A stretch of DNA of 64,000 nt from Ruegeria sp. SCSIO 43209 (GTDB taxonomy: Bacteria; Pseudomonadota; Alphaproteobacteria; Rhodobacterales; Rhodobacteraceae), in assembly GCF_019904295.1 (NCBI RefSeq), contig NZ_CP065359.1:335001-399000 (forward strand), given 5' to 3'. Below the pieces are notes generated by a model that was given only the letters and a program-made list of their open reading frames with translations, made no database searches and had not been told where the DNA came from. The number at the start of each line of letters is the position of its first letter. Position 1 is the first letter of the stretch. A program made the translations under genes and the position numbers. Positions 19,284-27,849 of this stretch are shown in pieces.

Positions 19284-20255
19284 ATGTCGATTTTGCTAAC
19301 GATTGTCTTGTTGCTGATGTCCCTTTTGCTGGGGATGCACATCTGGACTCGCCGCCTAACGCGGCAGGGCACCGAAATGGTGCCGCAACTGGGGCGGATC
19401 GTGCCCGTTCACGGTGGCAGCATTCACTATGTCGAAAAAGGCGACCCTTCCAACCCGACTATTGTCATGATCCATGGCCTATCAGGCCAATTGCAGCATT
19501 TTACGTATGCGTTAGTGGATGATCTTGCTCAGGATTATCACGTTCTCGCGGTTGACCGTCCGGGCTGTGGCTATTCCACGCGCGATGCTGCCCAGTTGGC
19601 GGAATTGCCCGAACAAGCCCGCATGATCCACGAGTTTCTGGAAACAAAGAACGTCGATCAAGCCACACTGGTCGGTCATTCTCTAGGTGGCGCCGTGTCT
19701 CTTGCGATGGCACTGGATTATCCCGACAACACGGCGGCATTGGCGCTTCTGGCCCCCTTGACGCAACAAATGCCGGAACCGCCCGCCGTTTTCAAACCAC
19801 TTGAAATCCGTACCGAGTGGCTGCGCAACCTTATTGGCAATACAATCGCCGTCCCGATGGCCCGAAAAACCGCACCCCTCGTCCTGAAAGACGTCTTCGC
19901 ACCCGAGCCCGCGCCCTCAGACTTCCTGAACCGTGCTGGGGGTGCCCTTGGTCTTCGCCCCTCAGCCTTTATCACCGCCTCACAGGACGTTGTTGGGGTA
20001 GAGGCCAGCATGGGTGCCCTGACTTCACGCTATAACGATCTGCGCGTGCCCGGAGGCATTCTGTTCGGGACAGAGGACCCGATCCTGTCCGCCGAGCTAC
20101 ACGGTGCCACAATGACGAAATTCGGCCTGACCTTTGAGGTCATGGAACACCGGGGTCACATGATACTCATCACAGAACCCGAAGTCTGCGCGCGTTTCAT
20201 CCGCCAGATCGCCGAGAATTCCCGCACCCGGCTGGCAGAGCAGGACGCGCATTGA
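19284..20255 (+). CDS. Membrane-anchored alpha/beta hydrolase
   Basis: 323 residues. One N-terminal hydrophobic helix (about 2-20) is followed by an alpha/beta-hydrolase domain with the nucleophile Ser133 in GHSLGG, the oxyanion-hole segment IHGLSG near residue 64 and a C-terminal catalytic His in HRGHMI. The likely start is the ATG with GGAGA just upstream; a frame starting 24 bases earlier is less well supported. It lies downstream of paaX but about 200 bases away. The substrate is unknown. An ester or lactone hydrolase tethered to the inner membrane is the safest description. Confidence 0.8.
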   Translation: MSILLTIVLLLMSLLLGMHIWTRRLTRQGTEMVPQLGRIVPVHGGSIHYVEKGDPSNPTIVMIHGLSGQLQHFTYALVDDLAQDYHVLAVDRPGCGYSTRDAAQLAELPEQARMIHEFLETKNVDQATLVGHSLGGAVSLAMALDYPDNTAALALLAPLTQQMPEPPAVFKPLEIRTEWLRNLIGNTIAVPMARKTAPLVLKDVFAPEPAPSDFLNRAGGALGLRPSAFITASQDVVGVEASMGALTSRYNDLRVPGGILFGTEDPILSAELHGATMTKFGLTFEVMEHRGHMILITEPEVCARFIRQIAENSRTRLAEQDAH

Positions 20256-20337
20256 ATAACGCAATAAAGAATCTCGGCAGGCACGCTTTTCCCTCTTGAC
20301 CCTCCCCGGCCCCTCGCTTAAATCGCCTCTCACTCGT

Positions 20338-20414
20338 GGCGGAGTAGCTCAGTTGGTTAGAGCAGCGGAATCATAATCCGCGTGTCGGGGGTTCAAGTCC
20401 CTCCTCCGCTACCA
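20338..20414 (+). tRNA. tRNA-Met (CAT), elongator type
   Basis: A 77-nt tRNA with encoded CCA. The acceptor strands GGCGGAG and CTCCGCT pair with a G-U first pair. The D-arm AGCTCAGTTGGTTAGAGC, the anticodon stem CGGAT-CAT-ATCCG and the T-arm GGGGGTTCAAGTCCCTC are all regular. The anticodon CAT and overall sequence match alphaproteobacterial elongator tRNA-Met. A tRNA-Ile read as lysidine-CAT is less likely. Confidence 0.93.
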
Positions 20415-20746
20415 GAACTTCCCAAACAAGTACTGCGGCCCTGTTAGCTGGGTATCCATTTGGATCGCGCCCTCGGGTTCCGTGCGAGTTCAGACCAAAC
20501 GCTGCAGTTCTTTGCGCTTCGTCGGTCTGAGGCCGCGAAGCGAGTTCTACCGCAACGTAAAAGGTTGGTTCCGGGCATGAACCGCGTGATTATGGTACTA
20601 AATCCGAGAAAATCAAATAAACCGAACGATCGGTCGAAAATATAGTTGAATACGAACGCAGACCGGGCCAGTCTTTGATCGCGCCGTGTCCGGGGATTCC
20701 CTGATTTACTACTGGCATCGCATTTCGTCTGAGGAGGCACGATCAT
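20415..20746. other. Intergenic stretch with promoter of the hydratase/dehydrogenase gene
   Basis: About 330 bases without a credible gene. The right half is A/T-rich and contains the third copy of the paa palindrome. The left part follows the tRNA and shows no clear terminator. Confidence 0.6.
20621..20636. promoter_or_regulatory. Candidate TetR-type operator, paa site 3
   Basis: ACCGAACGATCGGTCG has perfect half-sites ACCGA and TCGGT. It lies 110 bases before the fused hydratase/dehydrogenase gene and ties that gene to the paa regulon. Confidence 0.62.
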
Positions 20747-22840
20747 ATGACCAAAGTCATCGGGTATGAGAAAGTGGGCGATATCGCCGTTTTGTCGGCT
20801 GAGAACCCACCCGTTAACGCGCTGGGCGTGGATGTGCGCCGGGGTTTGTTGTCGGCGATCGAACGTGCCGAAACAGAGGGCGCGCGCGCGGTTTTGATCT
20901 ATGGTGAGGGTCGGACTTATTTTGCAGGCGCAGACATTCGCGAGTTTGGCAAGCCGCCACAGGACCCGTGGCTGCCCGCACTCTGTGATCGGATTGAGGC
21001 GTCGCCCTTGCTGGTGGTTTCTGCGTTGCATGGAACCGCGCTTGGTGGTGGGCTTGAGGTTGCCTTATCCTGTCATTATCGCGTTGCCGTGCCGTCTGCG
21101 AAGGTGGGGTTGCCCGAGGTTAATCTTGGTATCATTCCTGGCGCTGGCGGCACCCAGCGCTTGCCGCGTGTTGCCGGAGTCGAGGCTGCATTGGACATGA
21201 TCACGACGGGGCGGCACGTCCGAGCTCCAGAAGCGCTTGAGATGGGTGTGCTGGACAAAGTTCAGGATGGTGATCCGCGCGAGATCGGCCTGGCCTATGT
21301 CAGAGAGCTGCTTGCAACTGATGCACCTCGGCGTCCTGTTTGCGATATGGCCCGGCCCGCCCCAATCGATTTTGATGCGGCCTATAACGCGGTGCTGAAG
21401 AAGGGCCGGGGCCAACTGTCGCCTGCGATTGCAGTGCGGGCAATACAAGCCAGTTGCGAGGCCGAGGATTTTGCATCCGGTTTGGCTCGCGAACGGGAAT
21501 TGTTCATGGACCTGATGGCCTCGGATCAGCGCAAAGGGTTGATCCACGCATTCTTTGCGGAACGTGCGGTTGCAAAATTGCCCGAGTTGAATGGGGTCGA
21601 GCCGCGGGACCTGCAACAGGTCGGCGTCATCGGCGGCGGCACGATGGGCGCTGGGATTGCCACCTCAGTTCTGCTGGCGGGGCTTCCTGTCGTGCTGCTT
21701 GAGATGTCACTCGAGGCAGCGCGGTCCGCTAAAGATCGTATCGCGGCAAATCTGGCTGGCGCCGTGAGGCGCGGAAAGCTGAGCCAGGACAAACATGATG
21801 ATATTCTGCAGAACCGGCTGACCCTGGCCACGGACTATGACGCACTGAGTGGCGTCGATCTGGTGATCGAAGCCGTGTTCGAGGACATGGCAGTGAAGAA
21901 AAAGGTTTTTGCGCAACTGGATGCGGTCTGCAAAAGCGGTGCGGTATTGGCGACCAATACCTCATACCTTGATATCAACGAAATTGCCGGATCGACCGAA
22001 AGGTCACGGGATGTCATCGGTCTGCATTTCTTCTCCCCAGCACATGTGATGAAACTGCTTGAGATCGTGGTGGCGGATCACACCGCGCCCGAAGTTGTGG
22101 CAACGGGTTTCGCGTTGGGCAAGAGGTTGGGCAAGGTGGCCGTTCGGGCAGGTGTGTGCGACGGGTTCATAGGTAATCGGATTTTGGGCACATATCGGAA
22201 CTGTGCTGATCACATGGTGCTGGATGGGGCGAGCCCATTCCAGATCGATGCTGCGCTGACCGGGTTTGGATTTGCGATGGGCCCCTATGCAGTGTCAGAC
22301 TTGGCCGGATTGGACATTGGCTGGGCGGCGCGCAAGCGGAAACGGGCGGCAGGCCAGGATCCACGCGTTCGCGACAGTTTCTATGCCGACAAGCTGTGCG
22401 AGGCCGGACAGTTCGGCCAGAAAACCGGCAAGGGCTATTACATATATGAAAATGGCAAGCGGGCTGGAGAGCCGAACCCCGAGCTGACATCATTGATCGA
22501 AGCCGAGCGTGCGGCTCAGAACATAACTCCACGCGCGTTTACGGATGAGGAGATCATACGTCGCTATATGGTCGCGATGGTGAATGAGGCGGCGAAGGTG
22601 GTAGGCGACGGCATCGCGCGTAGACCGCTGGATGTGGACGTTACGCTGCTCTATGGCTACGGTTTTCCGCGCTACTGGGGTGGGCCGCTGAAATGGGCAG
22701 ATTTGCAGGGTTTGCCGGGCGTATTGAACGATATCCGCAAGTGGGCTGAAGAAGATGCCTATTTCTGGCAACCTGCACCCCTGCTTGAACAACTGGTGGC
22801 CGAGAACCGCTGCTTTGATGATCTCAACAAAGATGCCTGA
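20747..22840 (+). CDS. Fused enoyl-CoA hydratase / 3-hydroxyacyl-CoA dehydrogenase
   Basis: 697 residues, FadJ/FadB-like. An N-terminal crotonase domain carries the oxyanion segments FAGADIREF and GTALGGGLE and the catalytic glutamates Glu104 and Glu124. A central NAD-binding domain begins at [13 protein letters not shown] (about residue 293), and the 3-hydroxyacyl-CoA dehydrogenase C-terminal domain is present as two repeats. No separate paaF or paaH is found in the window, and the gene has a paa-type operator, so it probably hydrates 2,3-dehydroadipyl-CoA and oxidises 3-hydroxyadipyl-CoA. A fatty-acid role is the alternative. A GAGGAGG ribosome-binding site is present. Confidence 0.9.
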   Translation: MTKVIGYEKVGDIAVLSAENPPVNALGVDVRRGLLSAIERAETEGARAVLIYGEGRTYFAGADIREFGKPPQDPWLPALCDRIEASPLLVVSALHGTALGGGLEVALSCHYRVAVPSAKVGLPEVNLGIIPGAGGTQRLPRVAGVEAALDMITTGRHVRAPEALEMGVLDKVQDGDPREIGLAYVRELLATDAPRRPVCDMARPAPIDFDAAYNAVLKKGRGQLSPAIAVRAIQASCEAEDFASGLARERELFMDLMASDQRKGLIHAFFAERAVAKLPELNGVEPRDLQQVGVIGGGTMGAGIATSVLLAGLPVVLLEMSLEAARSAKDRIAANLAGAVRRGKLSQDKHDDILQNRLTLATDYDALSGVDLVIEAVFEDMAVKKKVFAQLDAVCKSGAVLATNTSYLDINEIAGSTERSRDVIGLHFFSPAHVMKLLEIVVADHTAPEVVATGFALGKRLGKVAVRAGVCDGFIGNRILGTYRNCADHMVLDGASPFQIDAALTGFGFAMGPYAVSDLAGLDIGWAARKRKRAAGQDPRVRDSFYADKLCEAGQFGQKTGKGYYIYENGKRAGEPNPELTSLIEAERAAQNITPRAFTDEEIIRRYMVAMVNEAAKVVGDGIARRPLDVDVTLLYGYGFPRYWGGPLKWADLQGLPGVLNDIRKWAEEDAYFWQPAPLLEQLVAENRCFDDLNKDA

Positions 22841-22902
22841 AGTCTCGGGGCAAAGGCTCCCGCGCCTGCGCAACATTAGCTGCGCCAATATTGCTAGCCG
22901 CC

Positions 22903-22941
22903 TTGGGCCCGGCATCGCGCAAAGCGCGATGCCGGGCCTAA
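22903..22941. terminator. Long hairpin between convergent genes
   Basis: A 15-bp perfect stem GGCCCGGCATCGCGC / GCGCGATGCCGGGCC with loop AAA extends to 18 pairs with one G-T and two T-A pairs. A second small hairpin with GTAA loop (GCGTTTC/GAAACGT) follows. It sits between convergent genes, so it may terminate both, but it lacks a clear U-run. It looks like a mobile or repeated intergenic element of this bacterial group. Confidence 0.6.
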
Positions 22942-22993
22942 CAGGAGGAGGCGTTTCGTAAGAAACGTCGACGACTGGCGGGAGGGTTTGTTG

Positions 22994-23683
22994 TTAACCC
23001 AGTGCACCTTCGGCAGCAGTCCGCACAGCGCGAATATTGTCGCCATAGACCGACGGGTTTGAAACTGACCCGCCTTTAAAAACTGCTGATCCGGCGACCA
23101 ACACGTCAGCGCCTGCGGCGGCCACCAGAGGCGCTGTTTTGGGATCAACACCGCCATCGATTTCGATATGAACCGGACGGTCGCCGATCATCTCGCGCAA
23201 TCGCCGCACCTTTGCGGTCATGTCGATGAATTTTTGCCCCCCGAAGCCGGGGTTGACGGTCATAACGCACACCAGATCAGTCAGATCCAACAGCTGTTCG
23301 ACGGCCTCGGCGGGAGTCCCGGGATTCAACGCGATCCCCGCTTTCATTCCCGCAGCGCGTATCGCCTGCAGCGTGCGGTGCGAATGCGGCCCTGCCTCGA
23401 CATGCGCGGTCAGCACATCAGCCCCCGCATCAGCATAGGCTTGAATGTAAGGATCGACCGGAGTGATCATCAAATGCACATCCATGACGGTCTTAACATG
23501 CGGGCGAAACGCTTTGACCGCCGGGGGACCAAAAGTGAGGTTCGGGACAAAGTGGCCGTCCATCACGTCCACATGAACCCAATCCGCCCCTTGTGCTTCG
23601 ATGGCCTGTATCTCCTGTCCAAAATTGGCGAAATCGGCGGACAGGATCGAGGGCGCGATCTTGATGGAACGGTCAAAGCTCAT
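22994..23683 (-). CDS. rpe: Ribulose-phosphate 3-epimerase
   Basis: 229 residues, TIM barrel. It interconverts ribulose 5-phosphate and xylulose 5-phosphate in the pentose phosphate pathway or Calvin cycle. Metal and catalytic residues are visible: SILSADFANFG with the catalytic Asp, VDVMDGHFVPNLTFG with the metal His/Asp pair, and IDGGVDPKTA with the second catalytic Asp. The start used is the ATG preceded by GAGG; a slightly upstream ATG has no ribosome-binding site. It lies in the same direction as the glycan operon upstream but 125 bases from it. Confidence 0.95.
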   Translation of the reverse strand: MSFDRSIKIAPSILSADFANFGQEIQAIEAQGADWVHVDVMDGHFVPNLTFGPPAVKAFRPHVKTVMDVHLMITPVDPYIQAYADAGADVLTAHVEAGPHSHRTLQAIRAAGMKAGIALNPGTPAEAVEQLLDLTDLVCVMTVNPGFGGQKFIDMTAKVRRLREMIGDRPVHIEIDGGVDPKTAPLVAAAGADVLVAGSAVFKGGSVSNPSVYGDNIRAVRTAAEGALG

Positions 23684-23808
23684 GACTGGCCTCATGTGGG
23701 TGTGCTGTTGCGGTGGCGTATACCCTCGACTCGCGTCAATGCATAGGCCTGACTGCGGTGAATCTGATCGATAGATTCAATATACAAACCCGCCAGTTCA
23801 AAGCCTGC

Positions 23809-24285
23809 TCAGGCGCGATAGAAAAGATATCGATCGGGCGCGATGGTCTCGGGGCCTTCAATCTGCGCAAAACCCGTCAACGGTTGCCCTGAAATCAACA
23901 ACCCACCGGGTCGCATGACCTGTTTGATCAAAGGGCTGAGGCGCGCCGCTTCGGCAACATCTTCTGACTTGATCCCGCGGCCGAAATCGTAGTGCGCCAG
24001 CGCGATTGTTTGGCCTGCGTCCGCCAGTTTACGCAACATCGGCTCGGCCTCACCCTGCAGGAAATCCTGTGCCGGTGGCGTGCTGTCGGGATGACACTGC
24101 AAGACGCGATCCATCACCCATATACGCCGAGAGGGCAGGATCTCACGCAGATGATCATAGGTACGTCCGTTACCTAGCCCCAGGTCCAGAACGTCCCCTT
24201 CCATGGTGCCGATCTGTGCGGCGGCCCAGTTCAGCCCATCGCGTTGCGCCGTCAAGCGGCGCAGCATGGAATCCAGTCGGCTCAT
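23809..24285 (-). CDS. Small class I SAM-dependent methyltransferase
   Basis: 158 residues. The SAM-binding motif is VLDLGLGNGRTYDHL near residue 34; a family-specific HPDSTPP follows near residue 64, and a C-terminal YLFYRA strand ends the protein. It resembles the Methyltransf_17-type proteins. A second member of the same family lies about 16 kb away on the other strand in this window. It is the last gene of the glycosyltransferase operon, 18 bases after the deacetylase-like gene, with an AAGGAGAG ribosome-binding site. The substrate is unknown; methylation of a sugar or glycolipid would fit the neighbours. Confidence 0.75.
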   Translation of the reverse strand: MSRLDSMLRRLTAQRDGLNWAAAQIGTMEGDVLDLGLGNGRTYDHLREILPSRRIWVMDRVLQCHPDSTPPAQDFLQGEAEPMLRKLADAGQTIALAHYDFGRGIKSEDVAEAARLSPLIKQVMRPGGLLISGQPLTGFAQIEGPETIAPDRYLFYRA

Positions 24286-24303
24286 TCGGGCTCTCCTTGC
24301 GGT

Positions 24304-25056
24304 TTAGTTGCGTGGTGCGGTCCAGGGTGTGCCCGGTCCATCAAGCAGCCTGTGCAACAGATCCTGTGTAAACGTCCAGATGTCCTGATCATGGACCAGA
24401 TGATGCGTCAACACCCCAAATGCTTCGGCATTGTCTGCGCGACCGGTGCGTCGGTCATGCAGCAGCTCAACTGTCTGTGCGATCAGTCTGTCAGGGTCGA
24501 TTAAACCGCGCGTCCCGCGCCAGTCGATTGGATCGAGATGTGTGTTTATCTGCGCGAGGCCGGGCGCCGCGAGCGGTATCTTCCGGGGGGTCGCCGTCGA
24601 CAGTATCCGATAGCCCAGCCCGTGAAGCTGCATGGCGACTTTGGAGTCGATCCGATTCCACGGGGGCACAAACATCGGACGCAAGTTGTCACCGAACAAA
24701 CCTCGCAGCCGGGACAATCCAGCCTCGGCATCTGCAACTACCGCTTCAAGGGGCCGGTGCAGGCGAAATTCGGCTTTCTTCTCGTCTGCAGGCGCGTGGT
24801 TCTGATGCGCCCAGCCATGCACAACCGGGATCAAAACAGACTGATCTGACACATACTCTGCAAGTACCGTCTGCGCCTCACGCGGGATTACCGCCAGATG
24901 GACTGGCAGGCCGAGCTCGTCTGACATGGCCGATAGCTTTTCTATCTGTGGTGTCACTGTAACTGCATCGTCATCACGCCACCACAAGGGCAGGGTCAAT
25001 CCTGCATCCTGCCAGCGCCGCAACTCTGACTGCAAGGGGCGCCAATCAGACCTCAT
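24304..25056 (-). CDS. Polysaccharide-deacetylase-like protein
   Basis: 250 residues. Motifs resemble the NodB-type deacetylase fold: WWRDDDA near residue 25 (metal/catalytic Asp), HGWAHQNHA near 80 (metal histidines), FVPPWNRI near 125 and LTHHLVHD near 217. There is no signal peptide, so it would act in the cytoplasm, unlike most peptidoglycan or chitin deacetylases. It overlaps the upstream glycosyltransferase by four bases (ATGA). A role in deacetylating a sugar in the product of this operon is inferred. Confidence 0.72.
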   Translation of the reverse strand: MRSDWRPLQSELRRWQDAGLTLPLWWRDDDAVTVTPQIEKLSAMSDELGLPVHLAVIPREAQTVLAEYVSDQSVLIPVVHGWAHQNHAPADEKKAEFRLHRPLEAVVADAEAGLSRLRGLFGDNLRPMFVPPWNRIDSKVAMQLHGLGYRILSTATPRKIPLAAPGLAQINTHLDPIDWRGTRGLIDPDRLIAQTVELLHDRRTGRADNAEAFGVLTHHLVHDQDIWTFTQDLLHRLLDGPGTPWTAPRN

Positions 25057-26195
25057 CGGCTGGCCTCGTACAAGCTCACTGCAATATCCACTGACCGGCG
25101 CGCGCCATCAAACCCTTCGGTCATCGGGGGGCGTTCAACACTCGAAATGACATGCTCCAGCGCATTGGCCAGCGAGCCGGCGGTCAGGTCAGAACTGTTA
25201 AGCACCTCGATCCCGTTCAACTGCGAAAGAGATCGCGCGCGCAAAGATTGCTCAACCTCTTTGCCATCATCGAAGGGGATCAGAACCGCCGGGGTACCGC
25301 TTTGCAGCAGGTCCATGGCGGTGTTGTAACCGCACATGCTGACCGAGGCGGCGGCAAGCGGCAGCATTTGGCGAAAATCAGGGCGGACGGTTTCAAGAAG
25401 AACCGATGAACCCTCGGCCATTTGCGAAAGCTCGGCGATCCGCGCATTGGCATCCTGCCCGCCCACCAACAGGCGCCAGCGCCAGTTGGGCATCTTTCGG
25501 GCGGCCTCGATGGCCGCTTGAAAGATCGGCTGGCCGACCGACCCGCCACCCGCGCTGACCAATATCTCGCCCTGGCCTATGCCATCTGGATGGCTTGGCG
25601 CAGCACTTGGGGCGACGAAACCGGTGTAATGAAGGCGCGATGCCAGTTGAGCCGAGACAGGCCAACTGACCTCCAGCTTGGTGATCTTGGGGTCGGAATG
25701 GACCAGAACGCCGTCGTAAAACTCTGCGATAACCTCATCCGTTTGGGTTACCTTTGCGGGCTTCGATGGCGGCGCAAGAATGTCACGGATCGAACCAAGG
25801 ATGACGGGTGGCCGAGGTAGGTCTCGTGCGGCTTTCAACGCAGATTTGAACTCCGCGGCCAAAGAGCGCCGCCCGAACGGATAAAGCTCGGTGATCAGAA
25901 CCTGCGGCCCGAAGCTGCTTACCGCCTGCGTCAGGGCGTTTGTGCGCGCAGCGAAGTAGGCCAAGTCGGCCACAGCGCCATTCTGATCAAGCAGGCGGGT
26001 GAAATCGGTGCCATCAGACCGCAGCGGCGGTAAATTCAGTAATGATAATCCACGTGTGTCAAGCTGAGGCGCAGGCAGGCCACCCGAGACCACAAATACC
26101 TCGTGGTCCAGTTCGGCGAATGCGCGCCCCAATGTGAGGGCCCGGCTAAGGTGTCCGGTCCCTAGCAAATGGGTAACAACGATCATCACCTTCAT
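25053..26195 (-). CDS. MurG/GT28-like glycosyltransferase, copy 2
   Basis: 380 residues with a two-domain GT-B layout. The N-terminal glycine-rich loop reads THLLGTGHLSRALTLGRAF, and the C-terminal nucleotide-sugar domain has ILVSAGGGSVGQP and MCGYNTAMDLLQSGTPAVLIP. There is no signal peptide or membrane helix. It is a clear paralogue of the first gene of the operon (matching blocks GTGHL, ILG-RDIL, TGF/TGY, AGGG, GYNT). The ATG used lies two bases after the phosphatase stop, with GAGG upstream. The sugar donor and acceptor are unknown. Confidence 0.78.
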   Translation of the reverse strand: MKVMIVVTHLLGTGHLSRALTLGRAFAELDHEVFVVSGGLPAPQLDTRGLSLLNLPPLRSDGTDFTRLLDQNGAVADLAYFAARTNALTQAVSSFGPQVLITELYPFGRRSLAAEFKSALKAARDLPRPPVILGSIRDILAPPSKPAKVTQTDEVIAEFYDGVLVHSDPKITKLEVSWPVSAQLASRLHYTGFVAPSAAPSHPDGIGQGEILVSAGGGSVGQPIFQAAIEAARKMPNWRWRLLVGGQDANARIAELSQMAEGSSVLLETVRPDFRQMLPLAAASVSMCGYNTAMDLLQSGTPAVLIPFDDGKEVEQSLRARSLSQLNGIEVLNSSDLTAGSLANALEHVISSVERPPMTEGFDGARRSVDIAVSLYEASR

Positions 26196-26197
26196 GG

Positions 26198-26776
26198 TCA
26201 AGCCTCACGCGCAATCAATCGAACCGGTTCGGGTTCAGGCCGCATTTCGTCCAGGTCTACGATAAACAGTCTGTTGCGCTTGATCTTAAACGGCGCGGGA
26301 CCGGAAAAGTTCCAGCCCCAGGCCTTGGCCAATATTACCCTCATGATTCCGATGTGGCAGACAGCAAGATTGTCTCCCTGCAACTCGGTCAACCATGGAT
26401 TAAGCCTTGCCCATAATTCAGCCGGGCTTTCACCGCCCGGTGGCCGATAATCCCAGCCCCAGTCTTCGATGTGGCGATAACCGCTGTCGGGGATTTCGAT
26501 CAGTTCGGCACCGCGCCGTCCCTCCCAATCGCCCCAATTCATCTCGGTCAGCGCCTGAGATGTTTTGGGCGCTTTATCCGATACCAACTGCGCTGTTTCA
26601 GACGCGCGGCTTAGCGGGCTGGACCAGATTGATGCTGCGTTCCACGGCGATGGCAGGCAATACCCCGCAAGTTCAGCCCGCGCGTCGGCATCCAACGGGA
26701 TGTCGCTGCGCCCCTGAATGCGACCCGCGCGATTCCAATCCGTGTGTCCATGGCGCAGAAGGGCGAGACGGGTCAT
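26198..26776 (-). CDS. Histidine phosphatase family protein
   Basis: 192 residues with the LRHGHTDWN motif at residues 7-15 (phosphorylated His9), the supporting SPLSRASETA block and the second catalytic His in VCHIGIMR. The family includes phosphoglycerate-mutase-like, alpha-ribazole and glucosyl-3-phosphoglycerate phosphatases. Its place among glycosyltransferases, with four-base overlap to the gene before it, suggests removal of a phosphate from a phosphorylated sugar or glycoside intermediate. The substrate cannot be told from sequence. Confidence 0.82.
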   Translation of the reverse strand: MTRLALLRHGHTDWNRAGRIQGRSDIPLDADARAELAGYCLPSPWNAASIWSSPLSRASETAQLVSDKAPKTSQALTEMNWGDWEGRRGAELIEIPDSGYRHIEDWGWDYRPPGGESPAELWARLNPWLTELQGDNLAVCHIGIMRVILAKAWGWNFSGPAPFKIKRNRLFIVDLDEMRPEPEPVRLIAREA

Positions 26777-27849
26777 CGGTTTTTCTCCAACAATGGGCGC
26801 ACAGTGGTCCAGAACCGCTCGGTGGCGGATGGCATCAGATGGCGGTGCGCGACATAGGCGCGGGCGCGATTGCCCTCAGACTGGCTCAGGTCGGGATGGT
26901 CCAGAAACCTCTGTATACGCACGGCCAACCCTTTGGCACCCGATCCGGTATCGGGATGATCGGAAGGTATCAGCACATCACGAACACCGGGGCGATCTTG
27001 TGCTGCGACGGGAACGCCGCAGGCCTGGGCCTCAAGATAGACCATACCATAGGCTTCGTTGACCCCAGGCCAAACGAACAAGGACGCTTGGCTGTACCGG
27101 GCCCGCAACGCGTCCCGATCCAGCTGACCCAGAAACCGGACACGAGGTCCGAACCGCGCCATCAGCGCCTCGACTTCCAATCGGGCCGGGCCATCGCCTA
27201 CCACGTCCAACGCCCAATCCCCTGTCAGATGTTCCAGCGTGTCGGCCAGAATGGCGTACGAGGCCTGCTTGTCCCCCGGCCGCATCATGCCCACGGTCAG
27301 CATCGGCCCATCACGGGTCGAAACAGGGGGTAATTCCGTGATGGGAAGAAACGGAGGCAGCTCGACGAGCGCCTGCGTACCGAACCTTTCCCGTTCTAAC
27401 GTGATCAGATCGTTGGCAGTGTGGTAAAAAATCACCTCCGCAGAATCGCACGCGTCGTGCGCCGCTTGCGCAAAATCAGCCCATGGGCCTGCAAGCCGGC
27501 TGGTGGCGCGGGTACTTTCCAGCTGCACATACGGGATGTCTCTTGCGCGGCTCACGGCCGGGCCGAGCAGGTCGGGGGCCTTGTAGTAGTTGTGATAAGT
27601 CACCCACAGGTTCGTGTCAGAGGGCAGTTCCTCAGCCAGTCGTGCAGCCTCGGTCGTTGCTTTGCGACGTAATTCGTCCTGAAGTGCCCGGTCGCCTGCC
27701 TTGTCGTAAATCCGCAATTGCGAGGCCAGCTCAACAATGTCTCCCTCAGCGCCGAGGGCTTGCCTCAGGTTGCGGGCCATTTCGCGATCACCCGAGGGCT
27801 TGGGACTGTCGGGGGACTTCATCGGTGCATAGAAAGCCACCCGCGCCAT
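26773..27849 (-). CDS. Family 4 glycosyltransferase, copy A
   Basis: 358 residues, GT-B fold. The C-terminal donor site has the EX7E pattern in NEAYGMVYLEAQACGVPV, preceded by LTVGMMRPGDKQ and RVRFLGQLDRDAL. The N-terminal MARVAFYAPMKSPDSPKPSGDR segment shows a loop unlike typical exported-polysaccharide enzymes. The start is the ATG overlapping the previous stop by one base (TGATG). No membrane segment is visible. Retaining mechanism and UDP- or GDP-sugar use are family expectations. Confidence 0.82.
   Translation of the reverse strand: MARVAFYAPMKSPDSPKPSGDREMARNLRQALGAEGDIVELASQLRIYDKAGDRALQDELRRKATTEAARLAEELPSDTNLWVTYHNYYKAPDLLGPAVSRARDIPYVQLESTRATSRLAGPWADFAQAAHDACDSAEVIFYHTANDLITLERERFGTQALVELPPFLPITELPPVSTRDGPMLTVGMMRPGDKQASYAILADTLEHLTGDWALDVVGDGPARLEVEALMARFGPRVRFLGQLDRDALRARYSQASLFVWPGVNEAYGMVYLEAQACGVPVAAQDRPGVRDVLIPSDHPDTGSGAKGLAVRIQRFLDHPDLSQSEGNRARAYVAHRHLMPSATERFWTTVRPLLEKNR

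Noticed and set aside
26407..27333. A 308-residue frame on the + strand over the glycosyltransferase operon
   Set aside because: It runs antisense to the phosphatase and family 4 glycosyltransferase genes and has no recognisable domain.
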